Source: Clostridium mediterraneense
Lineage (GTDB): Bacteria; Bacillota; Clostridia; Clostridiales; Clostridiaceae
Assembly: GCF_900091705.1 (NCBI RefSeq)
Contig: NZ_LT594785.1
Coordinates: 1,859,280-1,915,020 of the forward strand
Length of the DNA: 55,741 nucleotides
Direction of reading: 5' to 3'
Under the pieces are notes generated by a model that did not search any database, was not told the origin of the DNA, and saw nothing but the letters and a program-made list of their open reading frames with translations. Both the position numbers and the translations under genes were made by a program. Below, piece by piece: positions 1-9,849 of the stretch; the first letter of the stretch is position 1; the number at the start of each line of letters is the position of its first letter.

Positions 1-580
1 GCCATTCATTAATTGGTAAATTTGTTTTATAAGCAACATTTATAAGTAGTTTATTCGCTCCAAGTTCATTAACTAAAGCTTCTTTTTGTTCTTTGGTTCC
101 ATTTAAAAGAATATCCTGTTGGGTTTTAGTTAAATTAATATAGCCACTATTAGGTACTTTATTTTTTATTGCATTATAAACCATTTCTCTAAGCGCACCA
201 ACTGAAAGCCCCATTTTATATGCTTTAGCACCAAGTTCAGCATAATCTTGACCAGCTGCAACATCTATTGTAGAAAGATCACTTGGTAAAGTATTAGAAT
301 TATTACCTGTTACAGCTTTACTTACAATAGCTACTTTGGGATTATTTACAGTAGTATCTATATTATTTGAACTATGATCTACAGATACATTATCTTGTGT
401 AGTTGAACTAGTATTCTTTATATTTTCAGAGTCAGCTTTATTTACTGCTATTTTATTATCATTTATTTGATTAGTTTGAACTGTATTTTTAACTTGTGAA
501 GTATTGCTAAAACCTATATAACACGCTACTCCTCCAATAACTACTACTGCTACAATTATTCCTATAAGTAATTTCTTCAT
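1..580 (-). CDS. Partial membrane-anchored protein of unknown function (C-terminus missing)
   Basis: The reading frame is open from an ATG at 580 to the left edge (193 codons), so the C-terminus is missing. A strong ribosome binding site (GGAAGGAG) lies 7 bases upstream of the ATG. The N-terminus (MKKLLIGIIVAVVVIGGVAC) is a single hydrophobic signal anchor; the Cys sits in a poor lipobox, so a lipoprotein is possible but unlikely. Residues about 25-100 form a low-complexity Asn/Ser/Thr/Val linker. After that a more ordered, helix-prone segment begins (AELGAKAYKMGLSVGALREM and on). I do not recognise the family. An extracytoplasmic, cell-surface location is inferred from the anchor and linker. 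Confidence 0.7.
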   Translation of the reverse strand, partial: MKKLLIGIIVAVVVIGGVACYIGFSNTSQVKNTVQTNQINDNKIAVNKADSENIKNTSSTTQDNVSVDHSSNNIDTTVNNPKVAIVSKAVTGNNSNTLPSDLSTIDVAAGQDYAELGAKAYKMGLSVGALREMVYNAIKNKVPNSGYINLTKTQQDILLNGTKEQKEALVNELGANKLLINVAYKTNLPINEW

Positions 581-740
581 TTGTTTTCTCCTTCCAATTC
601 TTCAAATATAAGTTTACACCTAAAGCTTATAATAAAAGAAAAACTTTAGTAACAAAATAATGGAATAACTATAACTTATTAGAATTTAAACTTATATAAA
701 ATTTATTTATTCTTTAAACTTAAATTTTATATAACTATTA

Positions 741-781
741 ACAAAACAAAAAAAGAATTGCCTTAAAAAAGACAATTCTTT
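741..781 (-). terminator. Rho-independent terminator of the Ca2+ ATPase gene
   Basis: An 8-bp stem (753-760 with 773-780) is followed on the minus strand by a run of seven T. It lies directly after the stop of the ATPase gene. Confidence 0.75.
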
Positions 782-787
782 TCTTAA

Positions 788-3400
788 TTATTTCACAGCT
801 TTCATAACTGTTTTTCTTATCATATCTACTGGTATTATTGTTAATGCTAATACTAATATTAGCAGCCAATACTTAGCTTCGAAAGGATAGCAGTTAAATA
901 CATCTCCACCTATATAAGTTATGATAACTTGAACTACAAGTATTATTCCCATAACCTTAACAAAGCTCATATTTTCTTTTAAGCCAGAAGTTATATTTAG
1001 ACTATCTGTTCTTACATTAAATCCATTGAATACAACTACAAATACAAATAATGAGAAGTATGCAGTTGTTAATACATGTTGATTTTCAAACATATTCACA
1101 AATAGAGGTAACTTTAAGAATACTATACTTAATGCAGCTAACCATGCACCTGAAACTAAAACCTGTCCCATCATATCTTTTGATACAATACTTTGACTTC
1201 TTGACTTAGGTTTTTCTTTCATATAACTCTTAAGTGCTGGTTCTGAACCAAGTGCTAAAGCTCCAAGTCCATCCATTATAAGATTTATCCATAAAATATG
1301 TGTAATACTTAATGGTTCTGCTACCCCTATAAAAGGTCCTATTGCACATACTGCAACAGCAGCAACATTTATAGTTAATTGGAATTTTATAAACTTAAGT
1401 ATATTATTATAAATTGTTCTTCCATAAAGAATAGCATTTTCTATGGATTTAAAGTTATCATCTAAAATAACTATATCTCCAACTTCTTTTGCTACATCAG
1501 TACCTGATCCCATTGCAAATCCAACATCTGCTCTCTTAAGTGCTGGAGCATCATTAACTCCATCTCCTGTCATACCACAAACAAGATTTAATTCTTGTGA
1601 AAGCTTAACCATTCTTGATTTATCTGTTGGAAGTGCTCTTGCTATAACTCTTAAATTAGGTAATATTTTTTTAACTTCATCATCTGAAAGCTTATTAAGC
1701 TCTTCTGAAGTTAAAGCAATATCTGTTTCCTTTTCTATAAGTCCACAATCTTTAGCTATAGCTACTGCTGTTTCTTTTCTATCACCAGTAATCATAACTA
1801 CTTGGACACCAGCATTTTTAACATCATTTATAGCTTCTCTAGCTTCTGTTCTTACTTCATCTCTTATACCAACAAAACCAACAATAACTAAATCATCTGG
1901 TAATTCATTTGGAGTAAGAGGTTTTTCACTATATGCAAATGATAAAACTCTCATAGCTTTAGTTGCTAATAAGTCTATCTTATTATTAATCTTATCCTTA
2001 TCTAAATCTACAATTTCACCATTTTCATTTATATACTTTGTTGCCTTAGATAATAATCTTTCAGGCGCACCTTTATAAACTGTTTTCCCTTCTAATTCTG
2101 ATGATGAATATTTATTTGTTGAATTAAACTGCTGAGCATTTTTTATTTCAAGACTTTCATACTTATTAAAAGTATCTTTTCCAAGGAAATTAAGTAAAGC
2201 CTTATCAGTAGCATTTCCTCCAACAACTTCTCCATTTACATCAAACATAGCTCCTGTATTTTTTCCTATACATAAAGCCATAAGTTCATTAATTTTTGAA
2301 CTTTCATTATAAGTATCTTTAATATCTCCATCAAAGAATTCTACAACTTCTAATTGACCTTTTGTTATTGTTCCTGTTTTATCACTAAATAATATATTTA
2401 ATGAACCTGCTGTTTCAATCCCTATTGGCTTTCTAACTAAAACATTTCTTTGAAGCATTTTTGCAGTATTCTTCATAAGAACTATGGCTATCATAAGAGG
2501 TAAACCTTCTGGAACTGCCATAACTATAATTATTATAGCCATCATTAATATTTGAAGTATATCTTTAAATATGAAGATAAATCCTTCATTTAAATAAGCT
2601 GAAACTCCACCAACTGAAATTATACTTTGGAAAAGTAATGCTATAGCTATTACAACAGCACCAATATATCCAAACTTAGAAATTTTATTAGCAAGGTCTG
2701 TAAGCTTTAGCTTTAATGGACTTTCAACTTCATCAGCTGCCATATCCTCTGCCATAGCTCCCATAACTGTTTTCATACCAGTTTTAGTTACAAGCATTAC
2801 TCCAGAACCATCAATAGTAACTGCTCCTCTAAATAAAGAATATTTATCTACAAATATTTCTCCTGTAACAGCTACTTCAGCTTCTATATCAGAATCTACT
2901 AAAGAAGGGTTGGCTTCTTTTTTACATTCTTCTGCTTCTCCATTTAAAGCAGAGTTATCTACACTTATGTTACCTTCTATTAAATATCCATCAGCTGGAA
3001 TTTTATCTCCTGCTTGAAGAATAACATAATCTCCAGTAACTATTTCATCTATAATTATCTCGACAATCTGCCCATCTCTATAAACTTTACATTTATCTTT
3101 CTCAGCATTATTTTTAAGTTTTCTATATTCTTTATCAGACGCCATTTCTGTTTTTGCAGAAATTATAGTAACTAAAAATATAGCAACAACTATTCCTATA
3201 ATTTCTCCCCACTGCGCATAATTTAATATGGCCATAACAGCCATAATTGCAGTAATACCTAAAAGGAGTTTTATCATAGGATCTCCAAAGGCCGCTTTAA
3301 ACTTATCAAAGAAAGTTTCTATTTTAGCCTCATGAATTATATTATCTCCATATTTCTGTCTATTTCTTTCTACTTGTTGTTTATCAAGTCCTCGTTTCAT
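788..3400 (-). CDS. PMCA-type calcium-translocating P-type ATPase
   Basis: A P2-type ATPase of 870 residues, expected to export Ca2+ from the cytoplasm. Visible landmarks are an N-terminal cation-ATPase domain, an actuator loop with NGEA at about 153-156 (TGES in most relatives; the Glu is kept), the M4 calcium motif PEGLP at about 297-301, the phosphorylation motif DKTGT with Asp340, and the hinge TGDGVNDAPALKRAD near residue 625. Several hydrophobic segments at the C-terminus complete the usual ten membrane helices. The length fits bacterial PMCA-like pumps. The start at 3400 has AAGGGGAG upstream. It is a monocistronic gene with its own terminator. Confidence 0.9.
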   Translation of the reverse strand: MKRGLDKQQVERNRQKYGDNIIHEAKIETFFDKFKAAFGDPMIKLLLGITAIMAVMAILNYAQWGEIIGIVVAIFLVTIISAKTEMASDKEYRKLKNNAEKDKCKVYRDGQIVEIIIDEIVTGDYVILQAGDKIPADGYLIEGNISVDNSALNGEAEECKKEANPSLVDSDIEAEVAVTGEIFVDKYSLFRGAVTIDGSGVMLVTKTGMKTVMGAMAEDMAADEVESPLKLKLTDLANKISKFGYIGAVVIAIALLFQSIISVGGVSAYLNEGFIFIFKDILQILMMAIIIIVMAVPEGLPLMIAIVLMKNTAKMLQRNVLVRKPIGIETAGSLNILFSDKTGTITKGQLEVVEFFDGDIKDTYNESSKINELMALCIGKNTGAMFDVNGEVVGGNATDKALLNFLGKDTFNKYESLEIKNAQQFNSTNKYSSSELEGKTVYKGAPERLLSKATKYINENGEIVDLDKDKINNKIDLLATKAMRVLSFAYSEKPLTPNELPDDLVIVGFVGIRDEVRTEAREAINDVKNAGVQVVMITGDRKETAVAIAKDCGLIEKETDIALTSEELNKLSDDEVKKILPNLRVIARALPTDKSRMVKLSQELNLVCGMTGDGVNDAPALKRADVGFAMGSGTDVAKEVGDIVILDDNFKSIENAILYGRTIYNNILKFIKFQLTINVAAVAVCAIGPFIGVAEPLSITHILWINLIMDGLGALALGSEPALKSYMKEKPKSRSQSIVSKDMMGQVLVSGAWLAALSIVFLKLPLFVNMFENQHVLTTAYFSLFVFVVVFNGFNVRTDSLNITSGLKENMSFVKVMGIILVVQVIITYIGGDVFNCYPFEAKYWLLILVLALTIIPVDMIRKTVMKAVK

Positions 3401-3785
3401 TTCTCTCCCCTTGTCTTTTGTTATTTGTAATTATATAAAATTTATATAAAAACTTTAAATTATTAGTATACCAACCATATTTTTAATATTTCTTTAATTT
3501 AATTATAACATTTAAATAAAATCGAGTTTTTATTTGTAAATTCCTAAATATTCACTCCTTTTTATATTTTATTATCTTTTTATTATTAAAAATATATTTT
3601 TTTTGATATAAACCCTCCTAATTCAATTTTTATTTAACAATTTAATATTATATGTTTTTAATTGTTAAATATCTGTTAAAATAAATCTTATAACTTTATC
3701 TTATTTTAAACACTTCATTTAATATAATTCAAATAATTTGGAATAATAAAACTATAAAAAATTTAAATTTAAACATTTTATGACA

Positions 3786-3814
3786 TTGACGTAAACAAAA
3801 ATTCATAATATAAT
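3786..3814 (+). promoter_or_regulatory. Sigma-A promoter of the drug exporter gene
   Basis: TTGACG at 3786-3791 and TATAAT at 3809-3814 are separated by exactly 17 bases, giving a predicted start near 3821 and a leader of about 90 bases. Confidence 0.75.
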
Positions 3815-3850
3815 TCATATATCAACAAAAACTGATAAGTTTTTTTAGAA

Positions 3851-3866
3851 CTTAAAAGTTTTTAAG
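3851..3866. promoter_or_regulatory. Palindrome in the leader of the drug exporter gene, possible operator
   Basis: Two perfect 7-base arms (CTTAAAA-GT-TTTTAAG) lie 30-45 bases downstream of the predicted transcription start. This is a common place for a repressor site of a MarR/TetR-type regulator, but no such regulator gene is adjacent. It could also be chance in AT-rich DNA. Confidence 0.35.
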
Positions 3867-3911
3867 CAATAATATTACAAAAGAAAAATTAAAGGAAAGG
3901 AATTATACATT

Positions 3912-5351
3912 ATGGAAAACATTAATTCAAACAATCAAGAAAAAAAAGTTAATGTTCCTTTAATTGCTGCTATATTTTTACTTGGAGCTTTTGTTTCATT
4001 CTTTAATGAAACATCACTTACAACAGCTCTACCAATGATAATGAAAGATTTAAATGTAACAGCATCACAAGGACAATGGCTAACAACAATCTATATGTTA
4101 GTTGCTGGTATAATGATACCTGCTACACCATTCTTAATAAAAAGATTCTCAACAAAGGGATTATTTATATTATCAATAGGTAGTTTTACAATAGGTACTG
4201 CAATCGGTGCATATGCTAAAAACTTCGATACACTTTTAGCAGCTAGAACATTACAAGCTTTCGGAGCTGGTATGATTCTACCATTTATGCAAACAGTATT
4301 CTTAACTATCTTCCCAAAAGAAAAGAGAGGTATGTCCATGGGTATCATGGGTATAGTAATTGGTGTTGCACCTGCTATAGGACCTACTCTTTCTGGTTGG
4401 TTAGTTGAACACTATAAATGGAACGATTTATTCTTTATCTCATTACCACTTGTAGTAATAGATTTACTTGCAGGTATTTTCTTATTACAAAACATAAAAA
4501 GTGCTGAAAAAGCTAAACTTGATATTTTATCAGCTATAACATCAATCATTGGATTTGGTGGATTATTACTTGGATTCAGTAATGCTGGTACAGATGGTTG
4601 GGGAAGTGAAAAAACTTTAGTTCCTATAATCGTTGGTGTAATTTCATTAATTATATTTGTATGGAGACAATTAAAGATGGAAGATCCATTCTTAGATTTA
4701 AGAATCTTCAAGAACACAGTATTTACTAGTTCAACACTTATAATAATGGTTATCTTCGGAGGATTTATGGCATCTGAAGTATTACTTCCATTATATATTC
4801 AAGAAGCAAGAGGATATTCATCACTTGATTCAGGACTTACATTACTTCCTGGTGCTTTATGTATGCTTGTTGTCAGCCCACTTTCTGGAGCAATATTCGA
4901 CAAAATCGGAGCTAAGCTTCTTGCAATTATAGGACTTATATTAATGACAGGTGGTACATTAGCATTTGGATTCCTTACAGATACAACACCAATAGGATAT
5001 GTTGCTGGAATGTATGCTTTAAGACTTATAGGTCTTGGTCTTGTAATGATGCCTGTAACAACAACAGGATTAAATGAAGTAGATAAGAGATTATTCTCAC
5101 ATGCAACTGCTGCAAATGGTGCTCTTAGACAAATTGCTGGTTCAATTTCAACAGCTTTACTTGTAACAGTTATGTCTAACGGAATGAAGAACTATATAAC
5201 AAATAATGCTGCTACAGAACACGGAAAGAACTTAATGATTAAGGCTCAAGTTCACGGACTTAACTTATCATTCTTAATCGCAACAGGAGTTACATTTATA
5301 GCATTACTTCTTGCTATCTTTACTATTAAAGGTAAAAAGAAAACTGCTTAA
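3912..5351 (+). CDS. DHA2-family (EmrB/QacA-like) multidrug MFS exporter
   Basis: A 479-residue integral membrane protein with about 14 hydrophobic segments and family landmarks. Motif A is degenerate (FLIKRFSTKGLF after TM2). TM4-5 carry RTLQAFGAGMILPFMQTVFL and the motif-C-like segment GIVIGVAPAIGPTLSGWLVE. The second half begins after LDILSAITSI. The family exports drugs, toxic organic cations or bile salts by proton antiport; the substrate here cannot be read from sequence. AAAGGAAAGG precedes the ATG. The gene stands alone with its own promoter, a possible operator and a terminator, so it is probably induced by substrate through an unlinked repressor. Confidence 0.88.
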   Translation: MENINSNNQEKKVNVPLIAAIFLLGAFVSFFNETSLTTALPMIMKDLNVTASQGQWLTTIYMLVAGIMIPATPFLIKRFSTKGLFILSIGSFTIGTAIGAYAKNFDTLLAARTLQAFGAGMILPFMQTVFLTIFPKEKRGMSMGIMGIVIGVAPAIGPTLSGWLVEHYKWNDLFFISLPLVVIDLLAGIFLLQNIKSAEKAKLDILSAITSIIGFGGLLLGFSNAGTDGWGSEKTLVPIIVGVISLIIFVWRQLKMEDPFLDLRIFKNTVFTSSTLIIMVIFGGFMASEVLLPLYIQEARGYSSLDSGLTLLPGALCMLVVSPLSGAIFDKIGAKLLAIIGLILMTGGTLAFGFLTDTTPIGYVAGMYALRLIGLGLVMMPVTTTGLNEVDKRLFSHATAANGALRQIAGSISTALLVTVMSNGMKNYITNNAATEHGKNLMIKAQVHGLNLSFLIATGVTFIALLLAIFTIKGKKKTA

Positions 5352-5374
5352 TAAATAATTAAATAATAAAATTA

Positions 5375-5408
5375 GAGCTAACAAAATGAAAAAACATTTT
5401 GTTAGCTC
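5375..5408. terminator. Bidirectional terminator between the exporter and opp operon
   Basis: A perfect 14-bp stem (5375-5388 with 5395-5408) has a T-rich tract on the plus side and an A-rich tract on the left that reads T-rich on the minus strand. It serves convergent genes. Confidence 0.85.
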
Positions 5409-5422
5409 TTTATTTTTTTACA

Positions 5423-6319
5423 TTAACTACTCCTATAAACCCAATGCCCTTTTTTAATTTCTTCAAATTTAGAATTTTCAAAATCAAATCCCTTCATCTT
5501 TTCATTATAAGAAGATTGTAATGATAAGTTTTTAAATTTTGGATCTGGAATTAATCTAGAAGCCATTAAAAGCTTAGTATATGGATGTATAGGATTTTCA
5601 TAAATTTCTTTAGTACTAGCAAGCTCAACTACCTTCCCCTTATACATCACAGCTATTCTATCACTTATATATTTAACCATTGATAAATCATGTGCTATAA
5701 ATATACAAGTTAGCTTTCTCTCATTTTTTAAATTCTTAAATAAATTTATTATCTGTGCCTGCATAGAAACATCTAATGAAGCTATAGGTTCATCAGCCAC
5801 TATAAAATCTGGATTCATTATTAAAGCTCTTGCAATTCCTATTCTTTGTCTTTGTCCTCCAGATAATTCTGAAGGATATTTATATAAATCTTCATCTGAA
5901 AGTCCAACCTTATTCATCATTTCTAAAACTATCTGTTTTAAACTTTCTTTATTCTCATAACCTTTATTTATTCTAAGTGCTTCAGATATTATTTGAAAAA
6001 CATTTTTTCTTGAATTTAGAGAACTTATAGAATCCTGAAATATTATCTGCATTGATTTTACAATCTCTTTTTTATTAGCTTTATATACTTTCTTATCTGT
6101 AATTTCTAAATTATTATAAATTATACTTCCAAAGTTTGGAGTATGAATATTCATAATTAATCTACCCAGAGTTGATTTACCTGATCCTGATTCTCCAACT
6201 ACTCCTATAAATTCTCCTTTATATAAATCAAATGATATATTATCAACTGCTTTTATCTTTATTTTCTTACCAATGCTAAAGCTTTTTCTTAAATTTTTAA
6301 GCTCTAATATTTTTTCCAC
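5423..6319 (-). CDS. oppF: Peptide ABC transporter ATP-binding protein, OppF/DppF type
   Basis: A 298-residue ABC ATPase, last gene of a five-gene importer operon. Walker A is GESGSGKST at about 40-48, the signature is ELSGGQRQRIGIARAL, and Walker B is DFIVADEPIASLD. The oligopeptide C-terminal extension HPYTKLL follows. It starts 2 bases after the oppD stop, indicating translational coupling. With OppD it would energise uptake of short peptides through OppBC. The C-terminus ends soon after the HPYTK region and lacks the Cys-rich tail present in many OppF proteins. Confidence 0.88.
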   Translation of the reverse strand: MEKILELKNLRKSFSIGKKIKIKAVDNISFDLYKGEFIGVVGESGSGKSTLGRLIMNIHTPNFGSIIYNNLEITDKKVYKANKKEIVKSMQIIFQDSISSLNSRKNVFQIISEALRINKGYENKESLKQIVLEMMNKVGLSDEDLYKYPSELSGGQRQRIGIARALIMNPDFIVADEPIASLDVSMQAQIINLFKNLKNERKLTCIFIAHDLSMVKYISDRIAVMYKGKVVELASTKEIYENPIHPYTKLLMASRLIPDPKFKNLSLQSSYNEKMKGFDFENSKFEEIKKGHWVYRSS

Positions 6320-6321
6320 TA

Positions 6322-7311
6322 TTAAACTACTCCTATTTTTTTATTTAATTCTTGAGCTAAAGGATGTAATAGCCAAGTAGCGGCTTTATGAGTTTTACTT
6401 ATTTCAAACATTGGAGGCTCTTCTTTAAAATCTATTCTTAAAGCTTCTTTATTTCTCCTTGCAAAGCTATCACCCTTTGATAAATTAATTAAACTAGGAG
6501 GCATACCTTCTATACTAAATAAACTTCTTTCCTTATTATCTGTAGGAAGTGATTTTAAAAGTGCCTTAGTATAAGGATGTCTTGGATCATAAAATATATC
6601 TTCAACAGTTCCAAACTCAATAATTTTTCCTGCATACATTACAGCAATTCTATCTGCTACATTTGCGACAACTGATAAATCATGAGTAACAAAAATTATA
6701 GATAAATTCATTTTACGCTGTAATTCAATAATTAGATTTAAAATAACTTTCTGCATAGTAACATCTAAAGCTGTAGTTGGTTCATCTGCTATTAAAATTT
6801 TAGGCTTTAAACAAAGAGCTATTGCTATAACTATTCTTTGTCTCATTCCTCCTGAAAACTCATGAGGCATCGAATTAAATCTTTCTCTTGCAAACTCTAT
6901 CCCAACAGCCTCCATAATTTCTATAGCTTCTTTTTTTGCCTCTTTCTTAGATATCTTTTTACTATTTAAAATGCCCTCTACTATTTGCTTTCCTATTGAC
7001 ATAGTTGGATTTAAACTAGTCATTGGATTTTGAAATATCATAGATATTTCCTTCATACTAAATTTATTTGTTTTTTCTACCTTCCCCTCTTCATTTAATA
7101 GACTGATATCTCCTTGAATTTTCTTAGCATTATTAGGTAGTATTCCAGCTATACTTTTACATAAAATTGTCTTACCTGAACCTGATTCACCAACTATAGC
7201 TAAGACTTCTCCTCTTTTTAACTCAATATCAATTCCTCTAACGGCTTTAACAGTTCCTGCTTTTGTTTCTATATTAACTTTTAAATCTTTAATTTTTAAT
7301 ATTTCATCCAA
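6322..7311 (-). CDS. oppD: Peptide ABC transporter ATP-binding protein, OppD/DppD type
   Basis: A 329-residue ABC ATPase with Walker A GESGSGKT near residue 40, signature EFSGGMRQRIVIAIAL, Walker B ILIADEPTTALD, and the family tail beginning HPYTKALLKSLP. In typical OppD/DppD proteins this tail contains four Cys. Here the matching stretch (KGDSFARRNKEALRIDFKEE) has none, so any iron-sulfur or structural role of that motif has been lost. It lies between the binding protein and oppF and works as the second ATPase of the heterodimer. Confidence 0.88.
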   Translation of the reverse strand: MDEILKIKDLKVNIETKAGTVKAVRGIDIELKRGEVLAIVGESGSGKTILCKSIAGILPNNAKKIQGDISLLNEEGKVEKTNKFSMKEISMIFQNPMTSLNPTMSIGKQIVEGILNSKKISKKEAKKEAIEIMEAVGIEFARERFNSMPHEFSGGMRQRIVIAIALCLKPKILIADEPTTALDVTMQKVILNLIIELQRKMNLSIIFVTHDLSVVANVADRIAVMYAGKIIEFGTVEDIFYDPRHPYTKALLKSLPTDNKERSLFSIEGMPPSLINLSKGDSFARRNKEALRIDFKEEPPMFEISKTHKAATWLLHPLAQELNKKIGVV

Positions 7312-7357
7312 TTTATGCGCCCCCTTAAAACTAATGTCTTTAGTTTTAATCTATAAA

Positions 7358-8932
7358 TTAATCTTCTAACTTCCATTCATCTATATTAAAGAATATACCT
7401 ACTCCATGATGTCCAAGAACTGTATCTTTTGAAATTCCTTTTATATTTGAATTAGCAGCATAAATAGCATCTATATAAGCAATAAAAGTATATGGCATAT
7501 CCTTAGTTAATTCCTCTTGGAACTCTTTATATAAAGCAAGTCTTTCACTATCATCTTCTGTTTCTCTTGCTTCTTTTAAGATCTTATCTACATTTTTATT
7601 TGAGTAAGAACTATAATTTGCTCCTTTATCTGTTCCAAATACTTTATAAGTGTGATCATCTGGATCAAATGGACTTCCCCAACCAATTAAATATGAATCT
7701 TGATTTTCCCAATCTATTTCTGATTTAACAGCAACTTTAGCATCTACACCTATTTTATTAAATTGTTGTGCAGAAATATTAGCCATATCTATTCTTACTT
7801 GGTCACCTTCACCACAAACTATTTCAAAAGATAATTTTTTTCCATTCTTTTCATAGATTCCATCACTTCCTAGCTTCCATCCAAGCTTTTCAAGTTCTTC
7901 TTTAGCTTTGTCTTCATCATAAGTAAACTTTTCAATTTCACTATTATTATAAGGTCCCATTTGTAATGGAGAATAAGCTTCTACTCCATATCCTAATAAA
8001 ACATTATCAACTATTGCTTTTCTATCTATTCCATAACTTAAAGCATTAGCAAGTCCCTTATTTTCTTTAAAGATAGGAGCATTGAAATTATAAAGTATTC
8101 CTCTATAATCAGCTGTCTTCATTTTATATATTTCAAAGTCCTTATTTCCTTCTAAAACAGACATATCTTTTGGAGTTATTTGAGCTAAATCAAGTTCTCC
8201 TGATTTAAGTTGCATTGCTCTAGCTTTTACATCTGTTACTATTTTAAATACTATATTATCAATTTCAGGTTCACCTTTATAATATTTATCATTTTTAACT
8301 AATGAAATACTTTGTCCCTTATCCCATTTTTCTAATTTATAAGGACCTGTTCCTATAGGATTTTTATTAAATTCATCAGTTGTTATATCCTTTCCCTTTA
8401 AAATATGCTCTGGAATAACTCCTATAGTTAAATAATCAAGCATAGCTATATTAGGGCTACTAAGAGTTATTTTAACTTCTGAATCTGAAACAACTTCTAT
8501 ATTAGTTATATCCTCATAATTTGAAGCTATCTCTGACATATTCTTTGGATCTTTTATAGTTTCTAAAGTAAACTTTACATCACTAGCAGTAAATTTTTCT
8601 CCATCATGCCAAGTTACATCATTTCTTAATTTAAATGTATAAGTATTAGTTTTTTCATCAAACTCCCAACTTTCAGCAAGTGCTGGAATTACCTTATTAT
8701 CTTTATCATGAGCTGTAAGTCCTGTAAATAATAATGAATTTATTTCTCCATGTTCATATAAAGCTGGATTTATACTAGTATAATCTCCACTTCCATAAAC
8801 TAAAGTTTCATTAGATTTTGTTACTGGTGCTTTCCCTGTATCTTTTACACCAGATGAACAAGCAGACATTCCTATAGCTAAAAACATTGTTAATGCGATA
8901 GTTAATAATTTAAATTTTCTTTTCCCAATCAT
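7358..8932 (-). CDS. Family 5 peptide-binding lipoprotein of the opp-type importer
   Basis: A 524-residue solute-binding protein. It has a lipoprotein signal with lipobox MSAC (Cys25), then the SBP_bac_5 fold: ETLVYGSGDYTSINPALYEH, LAESWEFDEKTNTYTFKLR and VTWHDGEKFTASDVKFTLE near the N-terminus, and NPIGTGPYKLEKW around residue 190. It is anchored outside the membrane and would deliver peptides (or, in this family, nickel chelates) to OppBC. It is the third gene of the operon, between oppC and oppD. GGGGGA precedes the ATG. Substrate specificity is not readable. Confidence 0.9.
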   Translation of the reverse strand: MIGKRKFKLLTIALTMFLAIGMSACSSGVKDTGKAPVTKSNETLVYGSGDYTSINPALYEHGEINSLLFTGLTAHDKDNKVIPALAESWEFDEKTNTYTFKLRNDVTWHDGEKFTASDVKFTLETIKDPKNMSEIASNYEDITNIEVVSDSEVKITLSSPNIAMLDYLTIGVIPEHILKGKDITTDEFNKNPIGTGPYKLEKWDKGQSISLVKNDKYYKGEPEIDNIVFKIVTDVKARAMQLKSGELDLAQITPKDMSVLEGNKDFEIYKMKTADYRGILYNFNAPIFKENKGLANALSYGIDRKAIVDNVLLGYGVEAYSPLQMGPYNNSEIEKFTYDEDKAKEELEKLGWKLGSDGIYEKNGKKLSFEIVCGEGDQVRIDMANISAQQFNKIGVDAKVAVKSEIDWENQDSYLIGWGSPFDPDDHTYKVFGTDKGANYSSYSNKNVDKILKEARETEDDSERLALYKEFQEELTKDMPYTFIAYIDAIYAANSNIKGISKDTVLGHHGVGIFFNIDEWKLED

Positions 8933-8949
8933 TTTAAATCCCCCTAAAT

Positions 8950-9849
8950 TTATAAATTGCTAATCTTTTTATTTGATTTTTCTCTTAAATAATTTCCTAT
9001 ATTAGTTATAGACACTAATGTTAGAACTAAAAATATACCTGGAATTAAAATTATCCACCATAAATTTGATAATAAAGCTCCTTCAGCTAAAGAAAGCATA
9101 CTTCCCCAGGAAATAATCTCTATAGGAAGTCCTATTCCTAAAAAACTTAAAGTAGCTTCAGTACCAATAGCTGCTCCTATATTTGTTACAACCATAAACA
9201 TTATTGCTGGAAGAAAATTCAATATCATATGTTCTTTCAATATAAAGAAAAAGCTAGCCCCCATAGTTTTAGATGCAATTATATACTCACTATTCTTAAT
9301 TTGTCTTACTTCTGCTCTTATAATTTTAGCTATATTCATCCAACTAGTTATTCCTATAACAATAGCTAAAGATATAATATTTGTATTTCTAATTATTCCT
9401 TGAATAAATATTATTATTAATATTGAAGGAATACTAAGTATCATTTCCGTAATTCTCATCATTAAATCATCAATAAATTGATTTGAACAAGCGCTTATAG
9501 TCCCATATAAAATTGCTATTGATGTTGATATTATTGTTGATAAAATTCCTATAAAAAGTGAAATCCTACCTCCATACCAAATCATAGAAAATATATCTCT
9601 TCCCATAGTATCTGTTCCGAAATAAAATTCACTTCCTGGTTTAAGAGATGTATTTGCTAAATCCATATAAGTAGGGTCCTTAGTCATAATAAAATCTGCA
9701 AATATACAACAAATAACTATAATACTGAGAACTAAAATAGACTTATATGGAATCTCTTTAAATTTACTCATTGTCTTTATATCTTGTTTTTCTTCATCAG
9801 CCTTATACTTATTCCCTACAATCTCAAAATCATTTATATTAAGTTTCAA
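8950..9849 (-). CDS. oppC: Peptide ABC transporter permease, OppC type
   Basis: A permease with an N-terminal cytoplasmic segment, then about six membrane helices and the inner-membrane-component EAA loop (IIRAEVRQIKNSEYIIASKT). An upstream in-frame ATG exists at 9867, but the AGGAGG site lies inside those first codons. I therefore choose the TTG at 9849, which has this site at the proper distance (299 residues). This start overlaps the oppB stop by 11 bases, so translation is coupled. The motif FYFGTDTMGRDIFSMIWYGG is typical of OppC/DppC. Confidence 0.85.
   Translation of the reverse strand: MKLNINDFEIVGNKYKADEEKQDIKTMSKFKEIPYKSILVLSIIVICCIFADFIMTKDPTYMDLANTSLKPGSEFYFGTDTMGRDIFSMIWYGGRISLFIGILSTIISTSIAILYGTISACSNQFIDDLMMRITEMILSIPSILIIIFIQGIIRNTNIISLAIVIGITSWMNIAKIIRAEVRQIKNSEYIIASKTMGASFFFILKEHMILNFLPAIMFMVVTNIGAAIGTEATLSFLGIGLPIEIISWGSMLSLAEGALLSNLWWIILIPGIFLVLTLVSITNIGNYLREKSNKKISNL

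Larger units (their letters stand above)
3401..3911. other. 511-bp intergenic region between divergent transporter genes
   Basis: Very AT-rich, with no credible coding frame. It must hold the promoter of the Ca2+ ATPase gene on the minus side, where I see no clear -35/-10 pair. On the plus side it holds a clear promoter and a palindrome for the drug exporter, listed separately. Confidence 0.6.

Noticed and set aside
1443-2078. Open frame of 211 codons on the plus strand inside the Ca2+ ATPase gene
   Set aside because: It lies wholly within a well-conserved gene on the other strand, has no ribosome binding site, and its Ser/Leu/Thr-rich product is typical of antisense frames.
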